From Clostridium sp. Marseille-P3244 (lineage in GTDB: Bacteria; Bacillota; Clostridia; Lachnospirales; Lachnospiraceae), in NCBI RefSeq assembly GCF_900120155.1, contig NZ_LT635549.1, positions 1,353,907-1,417,906 on the forward strand: 64,000 bases of DNA, given 5' to 3'. How positions within the stretch are numbered: the first letter of the stretch is position 1; every line of letters starts with the position of its first letter. This document shows, piece after piece, positions 32,990 to 41,055 of this stretch. The notes beneath the pieces are model-generated. The model searched no databases and was not told the DNA's origin. It saw nothing but the letters and a program-made list of their open reading frames with translations. The translations under genes and the position numbers were made by a program.

Positions 32990-34993
32990 TCAACTATCCT
33001 TTTGATAAAAATCGCACTGATATCCATCTCCGCGGATCAGGATGCCCGTCATCCAGTCCGGAGATCTGCTCATGATGCCGCAGAGGCTCTGCACAGAGAC
33101 CTCCGGGCTGCATTCGATGATCACCTCATCATGAACATGGCCGACGATCTGGCAGAAGGACAGGTTCCTCATAGCAAAGCACAGGAGATCCCGGGAGATT
33201 GCCTGAACGATGTTCTCCACGAATTTCGGACCGTAAGATTCGATCCTTTCCCATTTTTTTGTGGCGCCGACCCCTTCATAGGTGACGGATTCTCCGCCGA
33301 AACGGTTTTCCCCAATACGGGGTTTCACATAGGCAAGCTGCCGGCCGGAGGGAAGGGTGATGAAGAGCATGCCGCTTTTGTAGGAGAAGCGTATGCCGCG
33401 GACTTCGGTTTTGATCCGCTGCCGGACGGTTGTCTTTACGGCATTATCTACATCCCACCAAAAATGTACGATGTTTGGATTAGCCTGACGCCAGGCGTTG
33501 ACTAATGGCTGAAGTTCTTCTTCCTGCAGACCATTATCCAGGGCACCCATAGATTTTAGGGCGCCTACAGATCCGCCGTATCCGAGGGCAAGTTCAGCGA
33601 TTTTGCCTTTTTGGCGGAGATGACTGTTGATACCGTGTTTTTCCACGGGAACGCCGAACATCTGAGATGCAGAAGCGCAGTAAATATCTTTTCCTTCAGC
33701 AAATACTTTAGAACGCCATTTTTCACCGGCGATATGCGCGAGGACTCTGGCTTCTATGGCAGAATAATCGCTGACAATGAACTTGCATCCCGGTTTTGGG
33801 ATAAAAGCCGTGCGGATCAGCTGCGAGAGCGTGTCCGGGATGTCGTTGTAAAGAAGGTTCATGGTATCGTAATCTCCGGAACGGACAAGGGCGCGGGCTT
33901 CTGCGAGATCCGGGATGTGGTTCTGTGGAAGGTTCTGCAGCTGGATCAGACGGCCGGCCCATCTGCCGGAACGATTGGCACCGTAGAACTGAAACATGCC
34001 GTGGGCACGTCCGTCAGAGCACATGACGTTCTGCATGGCCTGATATTTGCGGACGGAGGATTTTGCAAGCTGGAGGCGGAGTTTCAGGGCTTCTGTAATA
34101 TTACCATCCATATTGCCAATGGAATCTTTGACAAACTTCGCAACTTCTTTCTTGCCGAGTGATTCCATTTCAACGCCCCGATCGGAGAGCCATTCTTTCA
34201 TTTGCTGAACGCTGTTCGGATTATCAATCCCTGTGATATCCCGCATTTTTGACATGAGGGAAGCTCTGGATCTTTCATCAAAGGCGATGGCATTCGATAC
34301 GAATTCTGGGTCAATCATGATGCCGCGGTCATTGATTTCCTGATCCAGGTGATATTCATCCCAGACAAAATCAGGGACAGGGAAACGTGCGAGTTTCTGC
34401 TTGATAGCTATTTCTACTTCCACATCACGGTGGTTGTATTCCTTAAAGAGGATCCATTTTTCACTGTCATGCTGGGGAAGGTTCCGGGTGCGTCCGCCGT
34501 TTGCCTTGGTAGGTTTGCATGGCTTGCAGAAATAGCGGATCAGGTCTTTGCCTTCCTTCAGCTTCTGATCCTGTAATTTCAGGACAGCACCGACGCCTTC
34601 CAGTGAGAGGGGAAGCCCCATGTATGCGGACCATATCATGGTACATTTCCATGAGGAAGGATCCAGATATTTTGAGGCCGGATCCTCAGGAATGCTGTAT
34701 CCGCGGAAGTGTTCCGGGCAATGCCGATTCAGCCAGTTGGAGAGGCAGATACGCTCGAAGGAAGCGTTGAAAGCCCACTTGGTTATATTTTCATCAGATA
34801 GTGCTGCAAGGATTTCTTCCGGAATGGTATCGCCGCAGGCCAGGTCATATACCTTAACAGGGCCGCCATTCACGGAGACTCCGAAGAGCAGTATCTCAAA
34901 ATAGTCAGACTCAGCGTACTTGTATGCACCGCATTTGGTGATATCGATGTCGCTGTAAGTCTCCAGGTCGATTGACATTTCTCTGATTTCCAT
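32990..34993 (-). CDS. Phage family A DNA polymerase
   Basis: A 667-aa phage replicative polymerase. The N-terminal exonuclease-like domain starts with SIDLETYSDIDI (Asp-x-Glu). Polymerase motif A is IVSDYSAIEARVLAHIAGE, motif B is KGKIAELALGYGGSVGAL and motif C is VGHVHDEVIIE, with the paired acidic residues present. Length is normal for the phage DNA polymerase I group found in Firmicutes siphophages. AAAGGAATA precedes the ATG. It is the last gene of a leftward early block with DUF2800 and DUF2815 genes. Confidence 0.95.
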   Translation of the reverse strand: MEIREMSIDLETYSDIDITKCGAYKYAESDYFEILLFGVSVNGGPVKVYDLACGDTIPEEILAALSDENITKWAFNASFERICLSNWLNRHCPEHFRGYSIPEDPASKYLDPSSWKCTMIWSAYMGLPLSLEGVGAVLKLQDQKLKEGKDLIRYFCKPCKPTKANGGRTRNLPQHDSEKWILFKEYNHRDVEVEIAIKQKLARFPVPDFVWDEYHLDQEINDRGIMIDPEFVSNAIAFDERSRASLMSKMRDITGIDNPNSVQQMKEWLSDRGVEMESLGKKEVAKFVKDSIGNMDGNITEALKLRLQLAKSSVRKYQAMQNVMCSDGRAHGMFQFYGANRSGRWAGRLIQLQNLPQNHIPDLAEARALVRSGDYDTMNLLYNDIPDTLSQLIRTAFIPKPGCKFIVSDYSAIEARVLAHIAGEKWRSKVFAEGKDIYCASASQMFGVPVEKHGINSHLRQKGKIAELALGYGGSVGALKSMGALDNGLQEEELQPLVNAWRQANPNIVHFWWDVDNAVKTTVRQRIKTEVRGIRFSYKSGMLFITLPSGRQLAYVKPRIGENRFGGESVTYEGVGATKKWERIESYGPKFVENIVQAISRDLLCFAMRNLSFCQIVGHVHDEVIIECSPEVSVQSLCGIMSRSPDWMTGILIRGDGYQCDFYQKDS

Positions 34994-35053
34994 AGTAAAT
35001 ATTCCTTTATTTGAGAAAGGCAGCAGGCATGAAAAACCGCTGCCATTTGTATT

Positions 35054-35644
35054 TTATTCTTCCGGTATCGGTTCGTTTTCCTTCTTGTACCGGAGAAGAC
35101 TGTAGCTGATATCGGTAAGTGATTTACGGATTTCTTCATGCCATTCCGGCGCTTCATCTTCATAGGCAGTATTGAAACGGTTGATAACCGGATGGCCGCA
35201 CCAGTTGTTATCCTGAAGATCCTCCATGTGCTCCTGCAGCATCCTGTACTCATTCCAGAGGATAATTGCCGGCGCATCCATGGCCAGAAGGCGCGTAAAT
35301 CTGGCATTCCTCATACGGACGCGGTTCAGAAGATAAAGGATATCGTAAAGGGTATCGAAGTCTTCTGTATTCATGACGATATCATCAACCTCAATATCGG
35401 TCAGAGATACATCCGGAAGATCCAGAGACTGGCGGTAATAGCAGACTGCTTCTGATCCATACAGGTAGAATTTTGGAAGTTTGCTGCTGTTCTTCGTGTT
35501 TTCGATGAGCCGTAATCCATCTGCATCCGGAAGCAGGAACTTCCGGTTGGTCAGAAGATCCACTGCGATTTCCCTTTGGGAGACCGTCATATCATTCAGG
35601 GCGCTGCGGAGGACGACAGGCTTGATAAGTGTGATGTTTTTCAT
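35054..35644 (-). CDS. Hypothetical phage early protein
   Basis: A 196-aa protein beginning MKNITLIKPVVLRSALNDMT, with VDLLTNRKFLLPDADGLRLI and LDLPDVSLTDIEVDDIVMNT. It lacks membrane segments and known motifs. AAAGGAAC precedes the ATG. Its place between the DUF2815 gene and the polymerase gene suggests a role in phage DNA replication or its control, by position only. Confidence 0.75.
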   Translation of the reverse strand: MKNITLIKPVVLRSALNDMTVSQREIAVDLLTNRKFLLPDADGLRLIENTKNSSKLPKFYLYGSEAVCYYRQSLDLPDVSLTDIEVDDIVMNTEDFDTLYDILYLLNRVRMRNARFTRLLAMDAPAIILWNEYRMLQEHMEDLQDNNWCGHPVINRFNTAYEDEAPEWHEEIRKSLTDISYSLLRYKKENEPIPEE

Positions 35645-35727
35645 ATCATGTTCCTTTCTTTCTTAAGAAGGCAGCGGCAGCCATATTTTGATGACTGCCG
35701 CCGGATAGAGTGTTACAGGTTTTCAGC

Positions 35728-36291
35728 TTAGCTCAGGAAATCATCATCGTCTTCGGTATTGAAATCATCCTCAGCCCTGGACTTACCGCCAAGAGGTTCG
35801 CCGTCGCGGATCTTCTGAAGGTTGTTCAGGCCGCAGGCAATGCCTTTGTTCCCGTTGGTGTTGAAAGCATACAGATTGATACTGGCCCTGCCGTACACGC
35901 CGGAATATACTTCGGAGCGGTCAATGATCTGCTGTCTGTCCGCGTCTACGATACCGGGCGCTGTAGAAGAGTTGGCGTTGATGAAGTAGGCGTTGGCGTA
36001 GACCGGATCATCGGGTCTTTCCAGGTCGCCGTCACGGAGCGGAGTCTTCAGGGTGGACAGCGCCGGTACGGACTTGCTGTTGCCCTTCAGCTTGCTCTGG
36101 CCTTCCTCGTAAGCTGCCTGGATGGCGGCCTTGATTTTGTTGATGGTCATGGTATCCGACTTCGGAATGATGAGGCTGACGCTGTATTTCGGCGTACCGC
36201 CGTTGATGGACTTCGGATCCCAGACGTTCGCGTAGGACCATCTGGTGTTTACGCCTGTGATAACTTTTGTAGGATTAACAAATTTTGCCAT
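35728..36291 (-). CDS. DUF2815 phage protein (ssDNA-binding-like)
   Basis: A 187-aa DUF2815 protein. The start MAKFVNPTKVITGVNTRWSY and the block GTPKYSVSLIIPKSDTMTIN are diagnostic, and the tail is acidic (AEDDFNTEDDDDFLS), as in single-strand DNA-binding proteins. The family is thought to be the phage SSB. AAAGGAG precedes the ATG. It sits between DUF2800 and the polymerase, the usual order in Firmicutes phages. Confidence 0.9.
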   Translation of the reverse strand: MAKFVNPTKVITGVNTRWSYANVWDPKSINGGTPKYSVSLIIPKSDTMTINKIKAAIQAAYEEGQSKLKGNSKSVPALSTLKTPLRDGDLERPDDPVYANAYFINANSSTAPGIVDADRQQIIDRSEVYSGVYGRASINLYAFNTNGNKGIACGLNNLQKIRDGEPLGGKSRAEDDFNTEDDDDFLS

Positions 36292-36305
36292 AATATTTTT
36301 CTCCT

Positions 36306-37427
36306 TTATTCTTGAAAGTCTTCGATTGCTGTGTTTATTGCCGGCCGTTTATCGGTGTCCGGCACCAGTGTCGGCTTGCCGGGCGGTTTCGTGATAAGAC
36401 CACCGAGAAGCTCTTCAAATCTCTTCTTCCCGAGAAGGGAAGTCATTGCCGTGATCCCGAGAAGTTTCTTCTCATAAGGGTCGAATCCATTGTTTGTGAC
36501 GACTTCTGCTACGGCGGCTTCATCTGTGAAACGCCTTGTGGATCTGCCTTCAACAACCTTGAAGCCTGGATACTGTGTTCCGCTTAAGGCTGACTGAAGG
36601 GCAAATTCCTTTACGTCTCCGGCCCATGCGATGAGTTCGTCAATCCGGGGGAGAATGGCAGAAATCTCTGCCTGATCCAGATTTACCGGCATCTCAAAAT
36701 CATATTTTGCAAGTTCCAGATTGTATTCCGCGCGCTTGCGGCAGGTAGCCTTGACTGCGCAGAACTGGCAGTGATCTCCGGCCTGGAAGTCGCCCTCGCC
36801 TTTGATGGCAAGTTCCGCTGCAGGTTTCAGCACCTTCTCAGCCCATGCAAGCAGGTCGGTCTTGCTGATGTCCCAGGAACTGATATTTCCGCGGCGGGGC
36901 TGGAAGATCGTCATACGGACTTCTTCTATATCATAGATGCCATCGTAGATATCCAGGGCGCCGAGGGCGTAACACATCATCTGGGGATTGTTCTTAGCTT
37001 CTACGAGAATTCCGACGCCGTATTTGAAATCGATGATGTGAAGGATCTTGTCAGCAACGATCAGGCAGTCGCCGGTTCCGAAGCCTTGCGGTACCCATCT
37101 GGAAAAGTCCAGCCGCTGTTCGATCAGGATCTGCGGATCGCTGCAGAGGGTTTTGACTTTCTGCAGCTGCTCGTATACGTAGGAACAATACTGGTCGGAG
37201 CAGTCATCCATCTCTGTATCAAAGTAGTCCAGGTTCTCCGTAGGATCAGGGGAATCGCGCCCCAGGGCTTTCAAGACCTTGTACTCACAGAGTGCATGGG
37301 CGTCAGTACCCTGCTGGGCGTATGGACTGGACTTGTTGGCTTCCTTTGCGCAGAGTTTCGCGCTTGGTGGACAGGCAAGCCAGCGGTGTGACGATGATGC
37401 TGAGAGGATTGCGTGTTTACCCGGCAT
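36306..37427 (-). CDS. DUF2800 phage protein (RecB/Cas4-like nuclease fold)
   Basis: A 373-aa DUF2800 protein. HAILSASSSHRWLACPPSAK is the typical N-terminus, and GTGDCLIVADKILHIIDFKY has the Asp...Asp-x-Lys of PD-(D/E)xK nucleases. QAGDHCQFCAVKATCRKRAE is the iron-sulfur-like Cys cluster of Cas4/AddB-type proteins. It probably processes phage DNA ends during replication or recombination. I start at ATG 37427 behind GGAGG; this overlaps the end of the preceding gene by 11 bp, implying coupling. Confidence 0.9.
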   Translation of the reverse strand: MPGKHAILSASSSHRWLACPPSAKLCAKEANKSSPYAQQGTDAHALCEYKVLKALGRDSPDPTENLDYFDTEMDDCSDQYCSYVYEQLQKVKTLCSDPQILIEQRLDFSRWVPQGFGTGDCLIVADKILHIIDFKYGVGILVEAKNNPQMMCYALGALDIYDGIYDIEEVRMTIFQPRRGNISSWDISKTDLLAWAEKVLKPAAELAIKGEGDFQAGDHCQFCAVKATCRKRAEYNLELAKYDFEMPVNLDQAEISAILPRIDELIAWAGDVKEFALQSALSGTQYPGFKVVEGRSTRRFTDEAAVAEVVTNNGFDPYEKKLLGITAMTSLLGKKRFEELLGGLITKPPGKPTLVPDTDKRPAINTAIEDFQE

Positions 37428-37800
37428 TTCCGATTGCCTCCACTTCAGCTGCAAGAGCCGCATAGTTTCTGGGGTCTACATCGGTAAGGCTTCCACCGTT
37501 GCCGTACTTTCTGACCAGGTTTCTGACATCCACTTTATAGATGCCGTCTGCCTCATTGGCTTTCGCTGCAAGCATGGCTCTGATCTCTTCCTTCGAATAT
37601 GTTTTCTCCGGTATCGATTCAGGCTGCGTTGTTTCCGGGGCTGCCGGTTCCTCTGTGGGAGGAAGTGGCTTTGCCGGAGCGGCTGAAGGGTCATTGTCAG
37701 ATGAATAGAACGCTTTTAGTGCCCTGGCCGTCTCTGTTAGTGTTTCGCCGCATTCGATCAGATTGTCCAGCAGCATGGACAGTTCATTCATTTTGCTCAT
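37417..37800 (-). CDS. Hypothetical phage protein with Pro-rich linker
   Basis: A 127-aa protein with a helical N-terminus (MNELSMLLDNLIECGETLTE), a Pro/Glu-rich linker (PAKPLPPTEEPAAPETTQPE) and a C-terminal part with EEIRAMLAAKANEADGIYKV and VRNLVRKYGNGGSLTDVDP, which resembles a SAP/rho-N-like nucleic-acid-binding segment. AAGGAG precedes the ATG. It overlaps the DUF2800 start and the small upstream gene, so it belongs to the leftward early operon. Confidence 0.75.
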   Translation of the reverse strand: MSKMNELSMLLDNLIECGETLTETARALKAFYSSDNDPSAAPAKPLPPTEEPAAPETTQPESIPEKTYSKEEIRAMLAAKANEADGIYKVDVRNLVRKYGNGGSLTDVDPRNYAALAAEVEAIGNAG

Positions 37801-37936
37801 CTTGTCTTTCTCCTTCCGTCATGATCAGGCCTGCGAGGCGCTTAGCGATGACACTGATGATGATCAGGAAATCCGAGATTTCTTCATCCGTCGGCATGCT
37901 GCGCCTGCTAGGTCTTGTGTCTGGTTGACTCTGCAT
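37784..37936 (-). CDS. Small (50-aa) phage early protein
   Basis: A minus-strand frame starting at ATG 37936, eight bases after AGGAGG, encodes about 50 residues: MQSQPDTRPSRRSMPTDEEI and SDFLIIISVIAKRLAGLI are visible. It overlaps the next gene by 17 bp, in the manner of coupled phage genes. One hydrophobic helix is present but with charged flanks. It is likely the first gene of the leftward early operon. No family is recognised. Confidence 0.6.
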   Translation of the reverse strand: MQSQPDTRPSRRSMPTDEEISDFLIIISVIAKRLAGLIMTEGERQDEQNE

Positions 37937-38367
37937 TCTCTTTGCCTCCTTGTCTGTATTTTTCTGAGCGGCTGTGTGCCTCTCTGGTGCTGTAAGGAGT
38001 TTTGGCAGCGAATTTTTTGTGACTTCCGAGGGAATTTTTTCGGAAGCCGCCGCCGGATTTACTCCTCTGATGTCGTAAGGAGTTTGGAACGGCAGATTTT
38101 TGAATTGGATTTTGGATTTTCTGTGGAATGCGTTTCGCGCTTATAAAAGGGAAGAGATTTCAAACGGGGATTTTTCTAAAAATTTTTTGATCAGGTCAAA
38201 AAACAGGTAACCGAAACTCCTTGGATCAATAGAAGGCGGTCAGAGCGCCTTACTACTGTCGAAGGGAGAACGGTCCAATGGAATATGAAAAAGATGTTTT
38301 TACGAGTGGCGCATGCCGGTGGCGAAGATGCCGGCAGGAACAGAATTTAAGACAGGAGGCATAGCGA
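37937..38367. promoter_or_regulatory. Divergent early control region of the prophage
   Basis: This 430-bp stretch separates the leftward and rightward early operons and should hold both promoters. It contains two imperfect direct repeats of about 38 bp (37981-38018 and 38064-38101, sharing GTAAGGAGTTT), an inverted repeat CTTCCGA/TCGGAAG around 38031-38048 and a possible 28-codon leader ORF at 38278. I could not pick a convincing -35/-10 pair. No repressor gene is adjacent. Confidence 0.45.
38278..38364 (+). CDS. Possible 28-aa leader peptide before the primase gene
   Basis: An ATG at 38278 preceded by GAAGGGAGAACG opens a short frame (MEYEKDVFTSGACRWRRCRQ then EQNLRQEA) ending at TAG three bases before the primase start. 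It could be a leader peptide that couples translation to the primase, or a chance frame. Confidence 0.3.
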   Translation: MEYEKDVFTSGACRWRRCRQEQNLRQEA

Positions 38368-40635
38368 ATGCGATTGATTTTGCATACAGCCAATGTAGTT
38401 TCCGACACGAAGAACTGCTTTTATCCGAACAGGGTGGAAGTAACTTCCGCGGAGGAACTGCATGAGGCGGCGAAGTTTGATCATGTGTGCGCAGAATACC
38501 GGAAAGATTACCGCAGCAAGAATAATTTTGTGAAGTCGAATGTTCTGGTGATGGATTGTGACAACGACCATTCTGAGGATCCAAAAGAGTGGATGACAGA
38601 GGAAAAGCTGGCGGAGCTTCTGCCGGATGTATCCTATGCGATTGCCTACAGCCGGAATCATATGAAGGAAAAGGATGGCAGGGGTGCCAGACCTAAGTTT
38701 CATGTGTATTTCGAGCTCGAGGAAACGGAGGATCCGGATTATTATGCGGCGCTGAAGGCGGCGGTTCATGAAAAGTATCCTTTTTTTGACGGGAATGCCC
38801 TGGATGCGGCAAGGTTCATTTTCGGCGCGGATACCGGAGCGTGCATCTGGCATGAAGGGTGGCTGAACATTGATGAAGAGGTGTCTATGGATCCTTCCTA
38901 TGAGGAAGAAGGGGAGATGCCGGTGGGTTCCGGTCCGATTACAGAGGGAAGACGCAACAATTCTATGAGCCATTTTGCTGGCAGGATTCTGAAAAAGTAT
39001 GGGATCACGGATAAGGCGAAGGATGCTTTTCTGGAATATGCGAAGCGGTGTGATCCGCCGTTGGAGGAATCGGAGCTGAATACGATCTGGGCAAGTGCGG
39101 TGCGGTTTTATAAGAAAACGGTCATGACGCAGCCGGGCTATGTGCCGCCGGAGGAATATAACGCTGAGTTTGGTTCCTTAAAGCCTGAGGACTATTCGGA
39201 TATCGGAGAGGCGCGAGTGTTGGTCAGGGAATATGCCGGCGAGCTTCTTTATACGGATGCGACAGAGTTCTTAAGTTATGACGGGGTCTGTTGGAGAGAA
39301 AACAGGCAGAAGGCGGTCGGAACTGTGGAAGAGTTTTTGGATATGCAGCTTGTGGATGCCAGATCACAGTATTCGGCAGCGATGCAGGCGCTTATCTCCG
39401 GAGGTATTCCGGAGCAGGCTGTAAGAACCGGCGGGAAAGCTTTGGAGAAGCTGATTTCCCCGGAACTGAATGATGCCTATAAGGAATATCTGGCGGCAAA
39501 AGCTTATTACGCTTTCGTGATGAAGTACAGGAATTACAAGAATATCGTCAACACGCAGAATGCGGCGAAGCCTATGGTTGCGACAGATATCAACCTGTTT
39601 GACGCGCAGGAGAATTACCTGAATACGCCGGAAGCAACTTATGACCTGAAGAAGGGGATAGAAGGCGCGAGGGCGCATAATTCAGCGGATCTTCTGACGA
39701 AGATTACGAATGCGTCGCCGGGGGATAAGGGAAAAGACTTGTGGGAAAATGCCCTGCAGGTATTCTTCTGTAAAGATCAGGATCTGATTGATTATGTGCA
39801 GGAGACGGTGGGACTTGCGGCGATTGGAAAGGTATATGAGGAGGCTCTCATCATTGCGTATGGGGAAGGGCGGAACGGTAAATCTACCTTCTGGAATACG
39901 GTGTCGAGAGTGCTTGGTACCTATTCCGGAGCGATTTCTGCCGATGCCCTGACGGCTGGCTGCAGGAGAAATGTAAAACCGGAGATTGCGGAGCTGAAGG
40001 GAAAGCGTCTCATCATCGCGGCGGAGCTGGAAGAAGGGATGAGATTGTCAACTTCCATCCTGAAACAGCTGTGCTCCACGGATCAGATCCGGGGTGAGAA
40101 GAAGTTCAAAGATCCTTTTGATTTTGTCCCTTCACACACAGTAGTGCTTTATACGAACCATCTGCCGAAGGTCAGCGCATCCGATGACGGGACCTGGCGA
40201 AGGCTGATCGTGATTCCGTTCCATGCAAAGATCGAAGGTAATTCAGATATCAAGAATTACTCGGATTATCTATATGAGCATGCTGCGCCGGCCATCATGA
40301 GCTGGATTATTGAGGGCGCAGGGAAGGTGATCGGGCATGACCACAAGACGACAAAACCGAAGGTGGTTGTGGATGCCATTGCTGCTTACCGCGGGATGAA
40401 TGACTGGATGGGCATTTTCCTGGAGGAATGCTGCGAGGTCGGTGACGGACTGGAGTATAAGTCTGGGGAACTGTATGAAGAGTTCCGTGCTTACTGCCTG
40501 CGTACCGGAGAGTATCAGCGTACAAATGCGGATTTTGTTTTGGAATTGGAGAAGAGAGGATTTACCCGCAAAAAGAAGAAATCCGGCATGTGGGTGCAGG
40601 GGCTGCAGGTCAAAGACACAGACTTTGCTGAATGA
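38368..40635 (+). CDS. Phage D5-type primase-helicase
   Basis: A 755-aa primase-helicase of the P4-alpha/D5 type that starts phage DNA replication. The N-terminal 180 residues are primase-like: NVLVMDCDNDHSEDP has the acidic cluster and GARPKFHVYFELEE the partner motif. A helical PriCT-like region follows (RNNSMSHFAGRILKKYG). GEGRNGKS at 499-506 is the superfamily 3 helicase Walker A, with IAAELEEGMRLS and VVLYTNHLPKVSASDDGTWR as later motifs. AGGAGG lies about nine bases before the ATG. It is complete, unlike the D5 remnant at the left edge. A candidate origin follows it. Confidence 0.93.
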   Translation: MRLILHTANVVSDTKNCFYPNRVEVTSAEELHEAAKFDHVCAEYRKDYRSKNNFVKSNVLVMDCDNDHSEDPKEWMTEEKLAELLPDVSYAIAYSRNHMKEKDGRGARPKFHVYFELEETEDPDYYAALKAAVHEKYPFFDGNALDAARFIFGADTGACIWHEGWLNIDEEVSMDPSYEEEGEMPVGSGPITEGRRNNSMSHFAGRILKKYGITDKAKDAFLEYAKRCDPPLEESELNTIWASAVRFYKKTVMTQPGYVPPEEYNAEFGSLKPEDYSDIGEARVLVREYAGELLYTDATEFLSYDGVCWRENRQKAVGTVEEFLDMQLVDARSQYSAAMQALISGGIPEQAVRTGGKALEKLISPELNDAYKEYLAAKAYYAFVMKYRNYKNIVNTQNAAKPMVATDINLFDAQENYLNTPEATYDLKKGIEGARAHNSADLLTKITNASPGDKGKDLWENALQVFFCKDQDLIDYVQETVGLAAIGKVYEEALIIAYGEGRNGKSTFWNTVSRVLGTYSGAISADALTAGCRRNVKPEIAELKGKRLIIAAELEEGMRLSTSILKQLCSTDQIRGEKKFKDPFDFVPSHTVVLYTNHLPKVSASDDGTWRRLIVIPFHAKIEGNSDIKNYSDYLYEHAAPAIMSWIIEGAGKVIGHDHKTTKPKVVVDAIAAYRGMNDWMGIFLEECCEVGDGLEYKSGELYEEFRAYCLRTGEYQRTNADFVLELEKRGFTRKKKKSGMWVQGLQVKDTDFAE

Positions 40636-40647
40636 TAATAACGAAAA

Positions 40648-40749
40648 GGTGCAGGGGTTGCAGGACTATTACCTATATCGCGTATAGAGAATTTTTTCAA
40701 GAAAAATCCCTATAAGGGGAATATAGAAATGTCCTGCACCCCCTGCACC
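40648..40749. other. Candidate phage replication origin (paired iteron-like repeats)
   Basis: GGTGCAGGGGTTGCAGGAC (40648-40666) and GTCCTGCACCCCCTGCACC (40731-40749) are reverse complements with one mismatch. Each arm holds two TGCAGG units. Between them lie CTATA-TCGCG-TATAG (40673-40687) and an AT-rich stretch. Only 12 bp separate it from the primase stop. Repeats beside a P4/D5-type primase gene are typical of origins recognised by such proteins. Confidence 0.45.
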
Positions 40750-40773
40750 ATAAATTCGATTGATGGAGGAGCT

Positions 40774-41055
40774 ATGAGAGAGAAACAGGTGGAGCAGAAA
40801 CTGGTTCAGGCCGTAAAGGCCAGAGGCGGGATCTGTCCCAAGTTCGTTTCACCGGGATTTGACGGAATGCCGGATCGGATCGTGCTTCTGCCGGGAAGGC
40901 ATTTTGGATTTGTGGAGATTAAGGCTCCTGGGAAGATGCCAAGGCCGCTACAGGTATCCAGGCACAGGCTTATGGAGAAACTTGGATTTTCGGTGTATGT
41001 ACTTGATGGTCCGGAGAAAATCGGAGGGATTTTAGATGAGATACAAGCCACATGA
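40774..41055 (+). CDS. VRR-NUC domain nuclease
   Basis: A 93-aa stand-alone VRR-NUC (PD-(D/E)xK) nuclease, a resolvase-like enzyme frequent in phages. MREKQVEQKLVQAVKARGGI is the N-terminal helix with Glu, PGFDGMPDRIVLLPG supplies the Asp, and FGFVEIKAPGK the catalytic Glu-x-Lys. Earlier in-frame codons overlap the candidate origin; GGAGGA supports ATG 40774. Its last 20 bp overlap the SNF2 helicase gene. Confidence 0.92.
   Translation: MREKQVEQKLVQAVKARGGICPKFVSPGFDGMPDRIVLLPGRHFGFVEIKAPGKMPRPLQVSRHRLMEKLGFSVYVLDGPEKIGGILDEIQAT

Noticed and set aside
35710-37391. Plus-strand open frames of about 200 codons
   Set aside because: They are antisense to the DUF2815 and DUF2800 genes, which have clear family motifs.
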